Part shown: positions 38,339 to 45,395 of the stretch, one piece after another | Layout of the letters: every line of letters begins with the position of its first letter | Numbering within the stretch: position 1 is the first letter of the stretch | NCBI GenBank assembly: GCA_017551515.1 | Contig: JAFZLK010000035.1 | Span: forward strand, 1 to 64,000 | Reading direction: 5' to 3' | Length of the DNA: 64,000 bases | Source: Bacteroidales bacterium | GTDB taxonomy: Bacteria > Bacteroidota > Bacteroidia > Bacteroidales > ML635J-15 | Notes under the pieces: generated by a model | The model's database searches: none | What the model was told of the DNA's origin: nothing | Seen by the model: the letters and a program-made list of their open reading frames with translations, nothing else | Program-made: the position numbers and the translations under genes

Positions 38339-38683
38339 ATTTTAAAACGCAAAATTATACATTATTTCACAACATAACTTAAGTTTTGCTACGATATATT
38401 GACAGATGAAAGTTAACTAAGGCTACGCCCAGTTTGTGACTACGCTGTTTCCGGTTTCTAGGTTTCTAAGTTTCTCGCTACGCTGTTTCTATGGCTAACG
38501 CCGTTTATAAGCCTGCGGCGTTTAACTTCGTTGAGGGCTTCGCCGTTCTCGCTACGCTGTTTCTGAGTTTGATGGGCTAAAGCCCGTTTGAGGCTTCGCC
38601 GTTTCTATGTTTCAGTCTTGCAGTCTAACAGTCTTACCGCCTAACTGCCTTTTAGACTGTTCTTACGCAAGACTGTCAGACAT
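38339..38683. repeat. 345-bp spacer with array of micro-palindromes
   Basis: No gene. Short palindromes such as GGCTACGCC, GGCTAACGCC, GCCTGCGGC, GGCTTCGCC and GGGCTAAAGCCC alternate with 'gtttcta' words and CTCGCTACGCTGTTTCT copies (38400-38610). The last part has 'gtcttgcagtctaacagtctta' words. A TAATTTTG -7-like box for the coiled-coil gene lies at 38350-38357 on the minus strand. Confidence 0.6.
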
Positions 38684-39934
38684 TTACTCTATCACGAACC
38701 TTGCCGTCTTTCTACTCTTCTGCGTCATGTAAACCTTGTGCCCCGAAATCATACGGTTTATGGCTTCGTCGGTGTAGTAGCGGATGGTGATAAGCTGCAG
38801 ATTTTCGTTGTACTTCACAAAATATTCCTTCTGTAAATCAGCGACAAGCGCATCGAAGTTGCGGTTGTTGGCATCGATGGAAGTCGAAAAGTCGATTGCG
38901 GAGTTCTGCATCACATTCACCTTCACCTTGTATTTGGCAAACAATCCGAAAATGTTGCTCATGTTTTCCTCCACTATGAACGAAAAGTCCTTCGGAGAAA
39001 TTGAAATCAGCACCTGATTCTGCTTCAAGATGTACACTGGCACAAGGTCTAGGTAGTAATCCAACTTGCGGATAACCGTTCCCTTTGCCGACGGATCCTT
39101 GAACGAGCGCACATACAGCGGAATATTCTTGTTTTCAATAGGTTTTATGGTCTTTGGGTGGATGACTTTTGCTCCGTAAAATGCAAGTTCTATGGCCTCG
39201 TGGAAGGAAATTTCGTCCAACTTTTCGGCAAAGTCGCACCATGCAGGGTCGGCGTTCATTATGCCGGGCACATCTTTCCAAATTGTAACGCTTTCGGCAT
39301 CAATAATGTGTGCAATCGACGAGGCCGAATAGTCCGATCCCTCGCGTCCGAGAGTGGTGGTGTGATGGCTTTTGTCGCTACCTATGAAGCCTTGTGTTAC
39401 AAAAACATTGTAGTTTGCATCCGAAAATGCCTTGCGAACCTTCTTTTCAGAAAGTTTCCAGTCGATTTTCGCATCGCGGAAATTGGAGTCGGTAACCATG
39501 TAGCGGCGGATGTCGATGAATTTGTTTGCCTTGCCCCTGTAGCGAAGGTATTCCGAGAAAATGGTTGTGCTAAGAAGTTCTCCGTATGAAACGATTGAAT
39601 CATACTCAAAATCATAGTCATCGGTAGGAATGCCGTCTATGCGTTCCGCAATTTCCTCGAAAAGCACATCCAACTTCTTGCATACCGATTCGGTCTTTCC
39701 ACCAAAGGCTTCGTTCGCATAATCGTAATGGAACTTTTTGATGTTCTCGAACTCCAGATTTTTCTGCTCGTCACCATTGAAATAATAGTTCACAAGTTTT
39801 TCCAAATGGTTGGTTGTCTTGTCAATTGCCGACACTACTATTACAAGTTCGTTTTCACCGCTTACGATATTGTAAACATTCTCTATTGCCTGTGGCGTCT
39901 TTACTGATGCACCGCCAAATTTATATACCTTCAT
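38684..39934 (-). CDS. lysC: Aspartate kinase
   Basis: The 416-residue monofunctional enzyme starts MKVYKFGGASVKTPQAIENV, the ATP-binding KFGG motif, and contains TTTLGREGSDYSAS and the VTIWKDVPGIMNADP block. Two ACT-type regions lie after about residue 290. It phosphorylates aspartate, the first step to Lys, Met and Thr. No homoserine dehydrogenase domain is fused. The gene is monocistronic, with its own promoter. Confidence 0.93.
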   Translation of the reverse strand: MKVYKFGGASVKTPQAIENVYNIVSGENELVIVVSAIDKTTNHLEKLVNYYFNGDEQKNLEFENIKKFHYDYANEAFGGKTESVCKKLDVLFEEIAERIDGIPTDDYDFEYDSIVSYGELLSTTIFSEYLRYRGKANKFIDIRRYMVTDSNFRDAKIDWKLSEKKVRKAFSDANYNVFVTQGFIGSDKSHHTTTLGREGSDYSASSIAHIIDAESVTIWKDVPGIMNADPAWCDFAEKLDEISFHEAIELAFYGAKVIHPKTIKPIENKNIPLYVRSFKDPSAKGTVIRKLDYYLDLVPVYILKQNQVLISISPKDFSFIVEENMSNIFGLFAKYKVKVNVMQNSAIDFSTSIDANNRNFDALVADLQKEYFVKYNENLQLITIRYYTDEAINRMISGHKVYMTQKSRKTARFVIE

Positions 39935-39998
39935 AAGTTATGTTGTTTCTAAGTTTCAATGTGCTGCGCACGTTTATAAGTTTCTATGTTTTGTGAAA

Positions 39999-40029
39999 CA
40001 AAAATAAGGTTGTTTTTTATCCTTACAAC
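39999..40029 (-). promoter_or_regulatory. Promoter of aspartate kinase
   Basis: On the minus strand: GTTG (40029-40026), 19 bp, TATTTTTG (40006-39999). Three of four bases match at the upstream box. It is 65 bases before the start codon. Confidence 0.65.
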
Positions 40030-40145
40030 TACTAAAACTAAAACATTATTCACAACCATTTGATAATAAAACACTTTTGAAACGATGTCTTTATACAACG
40101 CACGAAATCCTTACATCACTAACAGATTATGAGATTAGATTTATC
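40030..40145. other. Spacer upstream of the aspartate kinase promoter
   Basis: AT-rich DNA with no coding frame or clear signal seen. Confidence 0.4.
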
Positions 40146-40182
40146 CATTACGAATATTTTCGTAACGAAATTTTTCGTAATG
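40146..40182. promoter_or_regulatory. Nested palindrome, operator-like or small terminator
   Basis: CATTACGAA (40146-40154) pairs with TTCGTAATG (40174-40182), and the interior holds a second palindrome centred on CGTAACG. The TTCGTAA motif therefore occurs repeatedly in both orientations. It lies 3' to the ATPase remnant that reads leftward. Confidence 0.45.
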
Positions 40183-40184
40183 AA

Positions 40185-40388
40185 TTATGAGGCAAAATCC
40201 AAAATCCATTTCTTGAAAAACGGATCCTCTATTTCATAGCGGTCAGAGTAAATTACAAAACCTTGCTTCTGCGCTGTAAATGCAAATCTCTCAAACACCA
40301 ACCAATTATCTTCTGCTAACTCAATTTTAAAACCACTTAACAACAAGTTATCGGCAATATTTGAGCGATAATGTGTTGTTAAGTCAAA
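40185..40388 (-). pseudogene. C-terminal remnant of an ATPase-like protein
   Basis: The minus strand holds an open 67-codon tail that ends at TAA 40187-40185 and reads ...THYRSNIADNLLLSGF..., DNWLVFERFAFTAQKQGF and YSDRYEIEDPFFKKWILDFA. It is bounded upstream by an in-frame TAG (40391-40389) and has no start codon. The Y-x-I-x-D-P-F-F-x-x-W motif resembles the winged-helix end of AAA-type ATPases (compare RYEIRDQFLRFWF in the gene at 31035). The composition is protein-like and unlike the random frames nearby. Inference: a decayed gene whose 5' part was deleted when the island to its right was acquired. Confidence 0.5.
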
Positions 40389-40441
40389 CTATTTGTGAGT
40401 TAACAACAGGGTATATGATAGAATTTCCATTGTGCAATTTT

Positions 40442-40503
40442 TTCACATTCTGCCACAAGATGTCAGTTCTGCGCTGTTGTTTTGCAACAAAATTCAAAAT
40501 TTT
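40442..40503 (+). promoter_or_regulatory. Conserved leader, copy 1
   Basis: TTCACaTTCTGCCACaaGATGTCAGTT and the following TTGTTTTGC and AAATT blocks match 41623-41684 at about three quarters of positions. It ends 22 bases before the gene at 40526, so it likely contains promoter or operator sites used by both units. Confidence 0.65.
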
Positions 40504-40525
40504 ATAAATTGTAGTTGTGTAAAAT

Positions 40526-40924
40526 ATGGATATAAAGGAACTTATCAAAAATATAGTGTCCAGACCATCCGGAATACAAGCGGCGTTTTATCTGGAGAAA
40601 ATTAAATCAATATTATCTTGGCAAATACACGACAAAAATCTTAAGCGATTGAAAGTAAATGACAACGATGTAATTCACACGATAAAAAGCCACATTAACG
40701 AAGCAATAATAATCGATTTTAACTATTGTGTGTGTTTAATAAAACTAAAAAATGTTGATTTTATTATCAGTAAATCTGGCAGACGGAATATAAAAACAAA
40801 AGGTCAGATAGAGTACTATATTGATAACATTCCGAACCTTGTGGAATATATGAAGGAAATTGACCGTCAGATGCCCGAATGGGAAAAAGAATTCGCCAAC
40901 CTAATGGCTTTGCATGAAATTTAG
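40526..40924 (+). CDS. Uncharacterised small protein of the WYL/nuclease island, A
   Basis: I do not recognise the family. The 132-residue protein is mixed alpha/beta, basic, with no signal peptide or membrane helix. The segment NYCVCLIKLKNVDFIISKSG looks like paired strands. The last 35 residues include MKEIDRQMPEWEKEFANL, which resembles EQIDRMLPIWTEELSQWDRE in the next gene, so the two are probably distant paralogues. It is followed after 8 bases by the second gene. Codon use and the low GC content match the island rather than the housekeeping genes. Confidence 0.6.
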   Translation: MDIKELIKNIVSRPSGIQAAFYLEKIKSILSWQIHDKNLKRLKVNDNDVIHTIKSHINEAIIIDFNYCVCLIKLKNVDFIISKSGRRNIKTKGQIEYYIDNIPNLVEYMKEIDRQMPEWEKEFANLMALHEI

Positions 40925-40932
40925 ACCGAATT

Positions 40933-41538
40933 TTGAAACATAGGATAGATTTCTATCTTAAAGAATGTCGCGAAAACACGGAAACTGGCTATATGCTTAA
41001 TAAAACTTTGGAAAAATCGAATATATCATTTAAAAATTTCACAGTATATGCAAATGGCAATTATGTTTCAATCTCAATTCCAAACTATTGTTGGAAATAC
41101 TGTATTTATAGAGGTAAAGATTTGCAAATTAGATACACCTATGGTTACAAGGAAATTAAAATTGAACACTTAGAACAAATAGACCGTATGCTTCCTATTT
41201 GGACTGAAGAGTTGTCCCAATGGGATCGTGAGTACGAAAAGCAGAGAAAGGTGACAAATTTAATCACATCAAGTGCCACGGCATTAATTAAGCAGAAAAT
41301 GAAATCCCTTGGTTGCGAATATTTCATTATGGAAAACGACAAATCATATTTGCTCTACATAAAACTCAAAAAGACAAGAATGCTAAAACTTTCATTACCA
41401 CACAAATCAATTGGAGTAATCATGAAAAGACTTGAAATGATTGATGAGACAATCAAAGCGATAAACAATATTCACAATTCGTTCAGGATAACTAATGAAA
41501 CAAAAGACATAAAATGGGAAAAGGCAATTCAAATATGA
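40933..41538 (+). CDS. Uncharacterised protein of the WYL/nuclease island, B
   Basis: I do not recognise the family. The 201-residue frame starts with TTG 40933; an ATG alternative lies at 40993. The first half has strands (NYVSISIPNYCWKYCIYRG) then IDRMLPIWTEELSQWDRE, shared with the preceding gene. The second half has another strand pair (EYFIMENDKSYLLYIKLKK), so the protein may be a duplication of the unit seen once in gene A. Inference: two or three copies of one small domain in two proteins, perhaps forming a complex. Confidence 0.6.
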   Translation: MKHRIDFYLKECRENTETGYMLNKTLEKSNISFKNFTVYANGNYVSISIPNYCWKYCIYRGKDLQIRYTYGYKEIKIEHLEQIDRMLPIWTEELSQWDREYEKQRKVTNLITSSATALIKQKMKSLGCEYFIMENDKSYLLYIKLKKTRMLKLSLPHKSIGVIMKRLEMIDETIKAINNIHNSFRITNETKDIKWEKAIQI

Positions 41539-41691
41539 GAAAAGTTTTACTTACGACGGATTTTGTCATATCATACGCTCATTGCAAAATGAAGTAAAAA
41601 ACATCATATTATCAAAAATACTTTCACCTTCTGCCACGTGATGTCAGTTTGATGCAATTGTTTTGCGATGAAATTAAAATTTACATAAGAA
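41539..41691. other. Spacer with second transcription start region
   Basis: The only visible structure is the conserved leader copy 2 (41623-41684). The part before it is AT-rich without a gene. Confidence 0.5.
41623..41684 (+). promoter_or_regulatory. Conserved leader, copy 2
   Basis: TTCACcTTCTGCCACgtGATGTCAGTT then TTGTTTTGC and AAATT blocks, matching 40442-40503. It ends 7 bases before the ATG at 41692, the same arrangement relative to a gene start as copy 1. Confidence 0.65.
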
Positions 41692-42372
41692 ATGGGAAGT
41701 TTTAAAACAGGATTCGGACGACAACTTGGACGACTGGGTGCAAATGTGGTAGGCAATAAAATCGCAGAATCGCTGGGATTAGATCAGAGCGAACATCGCA
41801 CTTACCACCGCGGAAACGAGAAGACGAAAGAACACGAACAGGACTTGGAAGACAAAAGAATGTTAAACTCAATTGATTCTGCAGTCATTGCCAATATAGA
41901 CGAAATCAGGGATATGGTTTTTGCCGATGACAAAAAGACTCTGCTTAACCAACTGGAATCACTGGAGGTTCAATTGGCTTCGGAATCATGGAAACACATA
42001 TTCGATGCAGAAAACCGAGTACGCAACAAATACACCGATGCACTTTACAGCAAATTCTGCAAGGGAATATCGCGATTGGATAGGGTTGACCCACTGGCGG
42101 AAGGCATTGTACACTTGAAGTGGAAACGGTACACATCGTGGTGGCGGAAAATGATTGGCAAATCGGGACTATTCATAATTTTGTATGTAATCATATTCGG
42201 TGGTCTCGCATTTTGCGCGATTTACGATTGGTATCGAAAATTATCAACTACTTACATTATCTTGTTCTGGATTGGTGTTTTTATTTATATCTTGCTACGG
42301 ATTTACATCACATATTTCAGACAAATAAATCAACTCATTAAAGCGAAACGACAAAAAACAGAAAATGCTTGA
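41692..42372 (+). CDS. Uncharacterised membrane protein of the WYL/nuclease island
   Basis: The 226-residue protein has a Gly-rich amphipathic N-terminus (MGSFKTGFGRQLGRLGANVV), then an acidic helical region (residues 40-145). Two membrane helices follow at about 159-178 (IILYVIIFGGLAFCAIYDW) and 187-208 (TYIILFWIGVFIYILLRIY), and the tail is basic. No known domain is recognised. A cytoplasmic sensor plus a two-helix membrane module is a common effector layout in phage-defence operons; this is inference only. It ends at the WYL gene and is under leader copy 2. Confidence 0.65.
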   Translation: MGSFKTGFGRQLGRLGANVVGNKIAESLGLDQSEHRTYHRGNEKTKEHEQDLEDKRMLNSIDSAVIANIDEIRDMVFADDKKTLLNQLESLEVQLASESWKHIFDAENRVRNKYTDALYSKFCKGISRLDRVDPLAEGIVHLKWKRYTSWWRKMIGKSGLFIILYVIIFGGLAFCAIYDWYRKLSTTYIILFWIGVFIYILLRIYITYFRQINQLIKAKRQKTENA

Positions 42373-42390
42373 TTGCAAAAGAAATTAAAT

Positions 42391-42398
42391 TATTTTTG
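42391..42398 (+). promoter_or_regulatory. Possible internal promoter of the WYL gene
   Basis: TATTTTTG lies 19 bases after CTTG (42368-42371) and 18 bases before ATG 42417. This favours translation from 42417 over the TTG at 42369. Confidence 0.5.
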
Positions 42399-42416
42399 CA
42401 GATAAAATCATCAAGA

Positions 42417-43334
42417 ATGACACCTATAGTACAATTTCAGCGATATATATGGCTTGTTGACACGCTGTATTCATCGGGACCAATCACCAAGGAGGAGATT
42501 GACCGGAAATGGCGACTTTCGTATCTGAACAACAATCACACCGACATTCCCGAGCGGACTTTCTACCGCGACCTGCGGGCAATAGAAAGTTTGTTTTCGG
42601 TGGACATACACTGCAATCGTTCCAACAACAAATACGAAATCAAGACTGACTTAGGCGAAAATCCTTTCAACAAGTGGCTTGTAGAAACAATGTCAATGAG
42701 CAATTTCGTAATGGAATGCAAAGATATGCGCAAACAAATACTCATTGAAGAAATGCCTTCGGGCATAGAATTCCTTAATCCGATTGTTGATGCTTTCAAA
42801 ACACATCGCGCATTGGAAGTAACCTACCAAAGTTATTTTAGCCAATCGGAATCGCAGTTTGAAATGGAACCATACTGCTTGAAATCATTCAAGCGTCGCT
42901 GGTATGTCCTTGCCAAGACGACAAAACACAATGACTTGCGCGTGTTTGCTCTCGACAGATTTTCCCAAATGAACACCACCGAAAGAAAATACACAATACC
43001 GCCTACTTTCGATGCCGAAAAATATTTTCGCGACTATTATGGTGTAGTGACAAACGAAAAGCCAGAAACCGTGCGTATATGGGCGACATCGTTCCGTGCG
43101 AGATACTTGCGCTCACTACCGCTCCACCATTCACAAAAGGAAATCGAATCAGTTCCCGAAAGTGCCTTTGGCAAAAATGACGGCTACTCGATTTTTGAAC
43201 TGAAGATAGCCACCACATTTGATTTCATACAGGAATTGCGCTCAATGGGAACGGAAATCAAGGTGCTTGCCCCACAAAGATTGGTCGATTGGATGAAATA
43301 TGATGCTGAGAAAATAAATGAATTGTATAAGTAA
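42417..43334 (+). CDS. WYL-domain transcriptional regulator
   Basis: The 305-residue protein (ATG 42417) has an N-terminal winged helix with the segment IPERTFYRDLRAIESLF, typical of DeoR/WYL regulators. The WYL domain follows: KTHRALEVTYQSYF, then EPYCLKSFKRRWYVLAKTTK and LRVFALDRFSQM, and a WCX-like C-terminal part. The 'WYL' triad reads WYV. Family knowledge: WYL regulators bind ligands, including nucleic acids, and often repress defence operons (BrxR, CapW). It lies between the membrane protein gene and the nuclease gene, 18 bases before the latter. It is the obvious candidate to bind the two leaders. Confidence 0.85.
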   Translation: MTPIVQFQRYIWLVDTLYSSGPITKEEIDRKWRLSYLNNNHTDIPERTFYRDLRAIESLFSVDIHCNRSNNKYEIKTDLGENPFNKWLVETMSMSNFVMECKDMRKQILIEEMPSGIEFLNPIVDAFKTHRALEVTYQSYFSQSESQFEMEPYCLKSFKRRWYVLAKTTKHNDLRVFALDRFSQMNTTERKYTIPPTFDAEKYFRDYYGVVTNEKPETVRIWATSFRARYLRSLPLHHSQKEIESVPESAFGKNDGYSIFELKIATTFDFIQELRSMGTEIKVLAPQRLVDWMKYDAEKINELYK

Positions 43335-43352
43335 AACTAAAAGAATTACAAT

Positions 43353-44618
43353 ATGGAGAATGATATAGAAAAATACAAAAAAGACTTACAAAATTTGCTA
43401 GAAAAGCATAATCGTCTGAACTTACAAGATGAACCGTTTAATGTGTTTACTACGTTGCGCCAAGCGCATGACGAAAGATATTTGCACTCTCGATTCATTT
43501 CTTCAATTTTGAACCCAAAACCAAAACAAAATGGCAAACACGGATTAGGAAATTATCCATTAGAAGTTTTTTTGAAAAAAATCGGAAGCCAATTTGAATG
43601 CACAAATGAAACGGAAATCAAACCAAATCCAGATGATAATTGGAGTGAAGAAAAGAATATTGATATTTTTATTGATAATCTTAAACATAAAAACAACAAA
43701 GAAGAATATTGTGCTAACCGTGCTATAATTATAGAAAACAAAATATATGCAAAAGATCAAGATGAGCAATTGCATAGATACTATAATAATAAAGTCAGGG
43801 AAAAAGAAAATGACTCCAGTAGAATTGAAGTATATTACTTAACACTTGACAGGCACAAACCATCTGATAATAGTTTAGGGGAAACTTTAAAAGTGGAAGG
43901 TAATGACCATAACCGAATAAAGACTGTCCGTTGTATTGACTATGCAACTGAAATAAAGAATTGGTTGGATGAGGTATCTAAAACATCCGGTGCGAGTAAT
44001 TTCCTGAAATCTGCAATTGAACAATATTTAGCATTAGTAACAAAACTTACATGCGATCTTAAATATAATAAGGAACTAACTGATTTTGTTTGCGAAAATT
44101 GGAAGAATTGGGAGAATACAGCGAAGATAGTGCGAAACGAAAACAACAATTATCCCCAAAAAGAATATGAGATTTTAAGAGAAGATTTCAAGCATGTGTA
44201 TTGGCATGTCGTAACTGATTTTTTAGAAAAATTATACGAAAATTTAATTGGTGAAGGATTGGAGATTGAAATAGAAAAACCTATACACGAATCTATTACT
44301 GAAATTGTACATAGAAAAAAGAGAAAACCATTTAAATATTCGTTCAATAATGGTTGGGTACTACAGGCAGATGAACATCGTATAGGGAATGTTTTTTTCA
44401 TTGGTTACGGCTATAATCCTAAAAGCAAACAATGGAATCGCATTCATTACATTAAAGATGACAACAACGAATTGTTAGTCGATTTGTGGGATTGCTTGAA
44501 CGATGAAACAAAAGGAACTAAAACTATTGAAACTATCCTGAAAAATAATGATAGTATTATTGAACAATATGCAGAATTTGTGAAAAAAGAACTCGAAAAA
44601 TTTGGCACCAAGAAATGA
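43353..44618 (+). CDS. PD-(D/E)XK nuclease family protein (PDDEXK_4-like)
   Basis: The 421-residue protein has an N-terminal segment HDERYLHSRFISSILNP typical of this family, followed by the nuclease core: Asp104 in NIDIFIDN, then Glu128-Asn-Lys130 in AIIIENKIYAKDQDEQLHRY. The catalytic D, E and K are all present. The remaining 270 residues are of unknown fold. Family knowledge: PDDEXK_4 proteins are found in defence islands and on mobile elements, but their substrate is mostly undefined. It is coupled to the next gene by an ATGA overlap and lies just after the WYL regulator. Inference: the DNA- or RNA-cutting effector of the island. Confidence 0.85.
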   Translation: MENDIEKYKKDLQNLLEKHNRLNLQDEPFNVFTTLRQAHDERYLHSRFISSILNPKPKQNGKHGLGNYPLEVFLKKIGSQFECTNETEIKPNPDDNWSEEKNIDIFIDNLKHKNNKEEYCANRAIIIENKIYAKDQDEQLHRYYNNKVREKENDSSRIEVYYLTLDRHKPSDNSLGETLKVEGNDHNRIKTVRCIDYATEIKNWLDEVSKTSGASNFLKSAIEQYLALVTKLTCDLKYNKELTDFVCENWKNWENTAKIVRNENNNYPQKEYEILREDFKHVYWHVVTDFLEKLYENLIGEGLEIEIEKPIHESITEIVHRKKRKPFKYSFNNGWVLQADEHRIGNVFFIGYGYNPKSKQWNRIHYIKDDNNELLVDLWDCLNDETKGTKTIETILKNNDSIIEQYAEFVKKELEKFGTKK

Positions 44619-45196
44619 ACAATAACAACCCAAACGAAAATCACGAGTATCATTCCAAAGACAGCGACAAAGAATTTGAATACTACAAGAAACTTGTAGA
44701 ATGTAACGAAAACGCTGACAGCATTGACTATTTGAAATTCGCTTATTCGGAAGAGGAGGAAATGCTGACGGGCAACCGCCAAAAGGTTTTTGCCGAAATT
44801 GTTCGCGAATATTTTGAGGAGTTGGGAATGCAGTCGGACACCACCACAGACTATATAATACCGATGTACCTTGATGAGATTGCCGCCCCAATGGATAATT
44901 TGGCATATATGTATATGGAGCGCAACGAATACGATAAGGCATTGCCGCTTCTGGAAAAGACATTGCCACTGTACAGAGTATTGGAAATTACCAAACCAGA
45001 TTATTCATATCAGCGCTACTATGCTACGGAACGGATGATTAAATGCCTGCACAAACTCGGTCACGAACTTTTGGCAATGTACTACGAGTTCGAGCTGCTG
45101 TATCTTAAGAGCACTTTGCCCAAGTTGCACAAAGAGGAAATAATTGAGGACAATGAAAACATCAATCAAACGATGGATGAATCATCAAATCTTTGA
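44615..45196 (+). CDS. TPR-like protein coupled to the nuclease gene
   Basis: The 193-residue acidic protein overlaps the nuclease stop codon by ATGA. Residues 80-135 (PMDNLAYMYMERNEYDKALP, LLEKTLPLYRVLEI) form one or two TPR-like helical hairpins, and residues 140-170 continue the helical pattern. No enzymatic motif is seen. Inference: partner or inhibitor of the nuclease. It is the last gene of the island's + strand unit before the separate ATPase gene. Confidence 0.65.
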   Translation: MNNNNPNENHEYHSKDSDKEFEYYKKLVECNENADSIDYLKFAYSEEEEMLTGNRQKVFAEIVREYFEELGMQSDTTTDYIIPMYLDEIAAPMDNLAYMYMERNEYDKALPLLEKTLPLYRVLEITKPDYSYQRYYATERMIKCLHKLGHELLAMYYEFELLYLKSTLPKLHKEEIIEDNENINQTMDESSNL

Positions 45197-45292
45197 ATCT
45201 TCCTTAGTATTCTGCTTGTTTGGTTTCCTCATATAATGAATTACTAATGCTGTATAGCATCCCAATTCTTTGCATTCACCAAAGGTAAAAAA

Positions 45293-45343
45293 TGCGCACT
45301 CCATTGCGCACGTTTTGCAAAATATTGCGCAGTCTATTGCGCA
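45293..45343. promoter_or_regulatory. Four-site TGCGCA array
   Basis: The palindromic hexamer TGCGCA occurs at 45293, 45305, 45326 and 45338. The spacings are 12, 21 and 12 bp, i.e. two pairs repeated with a 33-bp period (about three helical turns). The last site overlaps the upstream promoter box. Confidence 0.6.
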
Positions 45344-45367
45344 GTTTTGAAAAAGTTTGTACCTTTG
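45336..45367 (+). promoter_or_regulatory. Promoter of the AAA_14 ATPase gene
   Basis: ATTG (45336-45339), 20 bp, TACCTTTG (45360-45367). It overlaps the TTG start of the longest frame (45357) and therefore favours ATG 45396. Confidence 0.65.
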
Positions 45368-45395
45368 CATTGTCAAAAATATTGAATGCAGTTAT

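Larger units (their letters stand above)
45197..45395. other. Spacer with operator-like array and promoter
   Basis: It holds four TGCGCA sites and the promoter of the following ATPase gene. A 63-codon minus-strand frame here has no homology or start support and was not called. Confidence 0.5.

Noticed and set aside
45185-45376. Minus-strand 63-codon frame after the TPR-like gene
   Set aside because: It crosses the TGCGCA array and the ATPase promoter. A TACCTTTG box at 45287-45280 has no partner box, and the frame has no recognisable motif.
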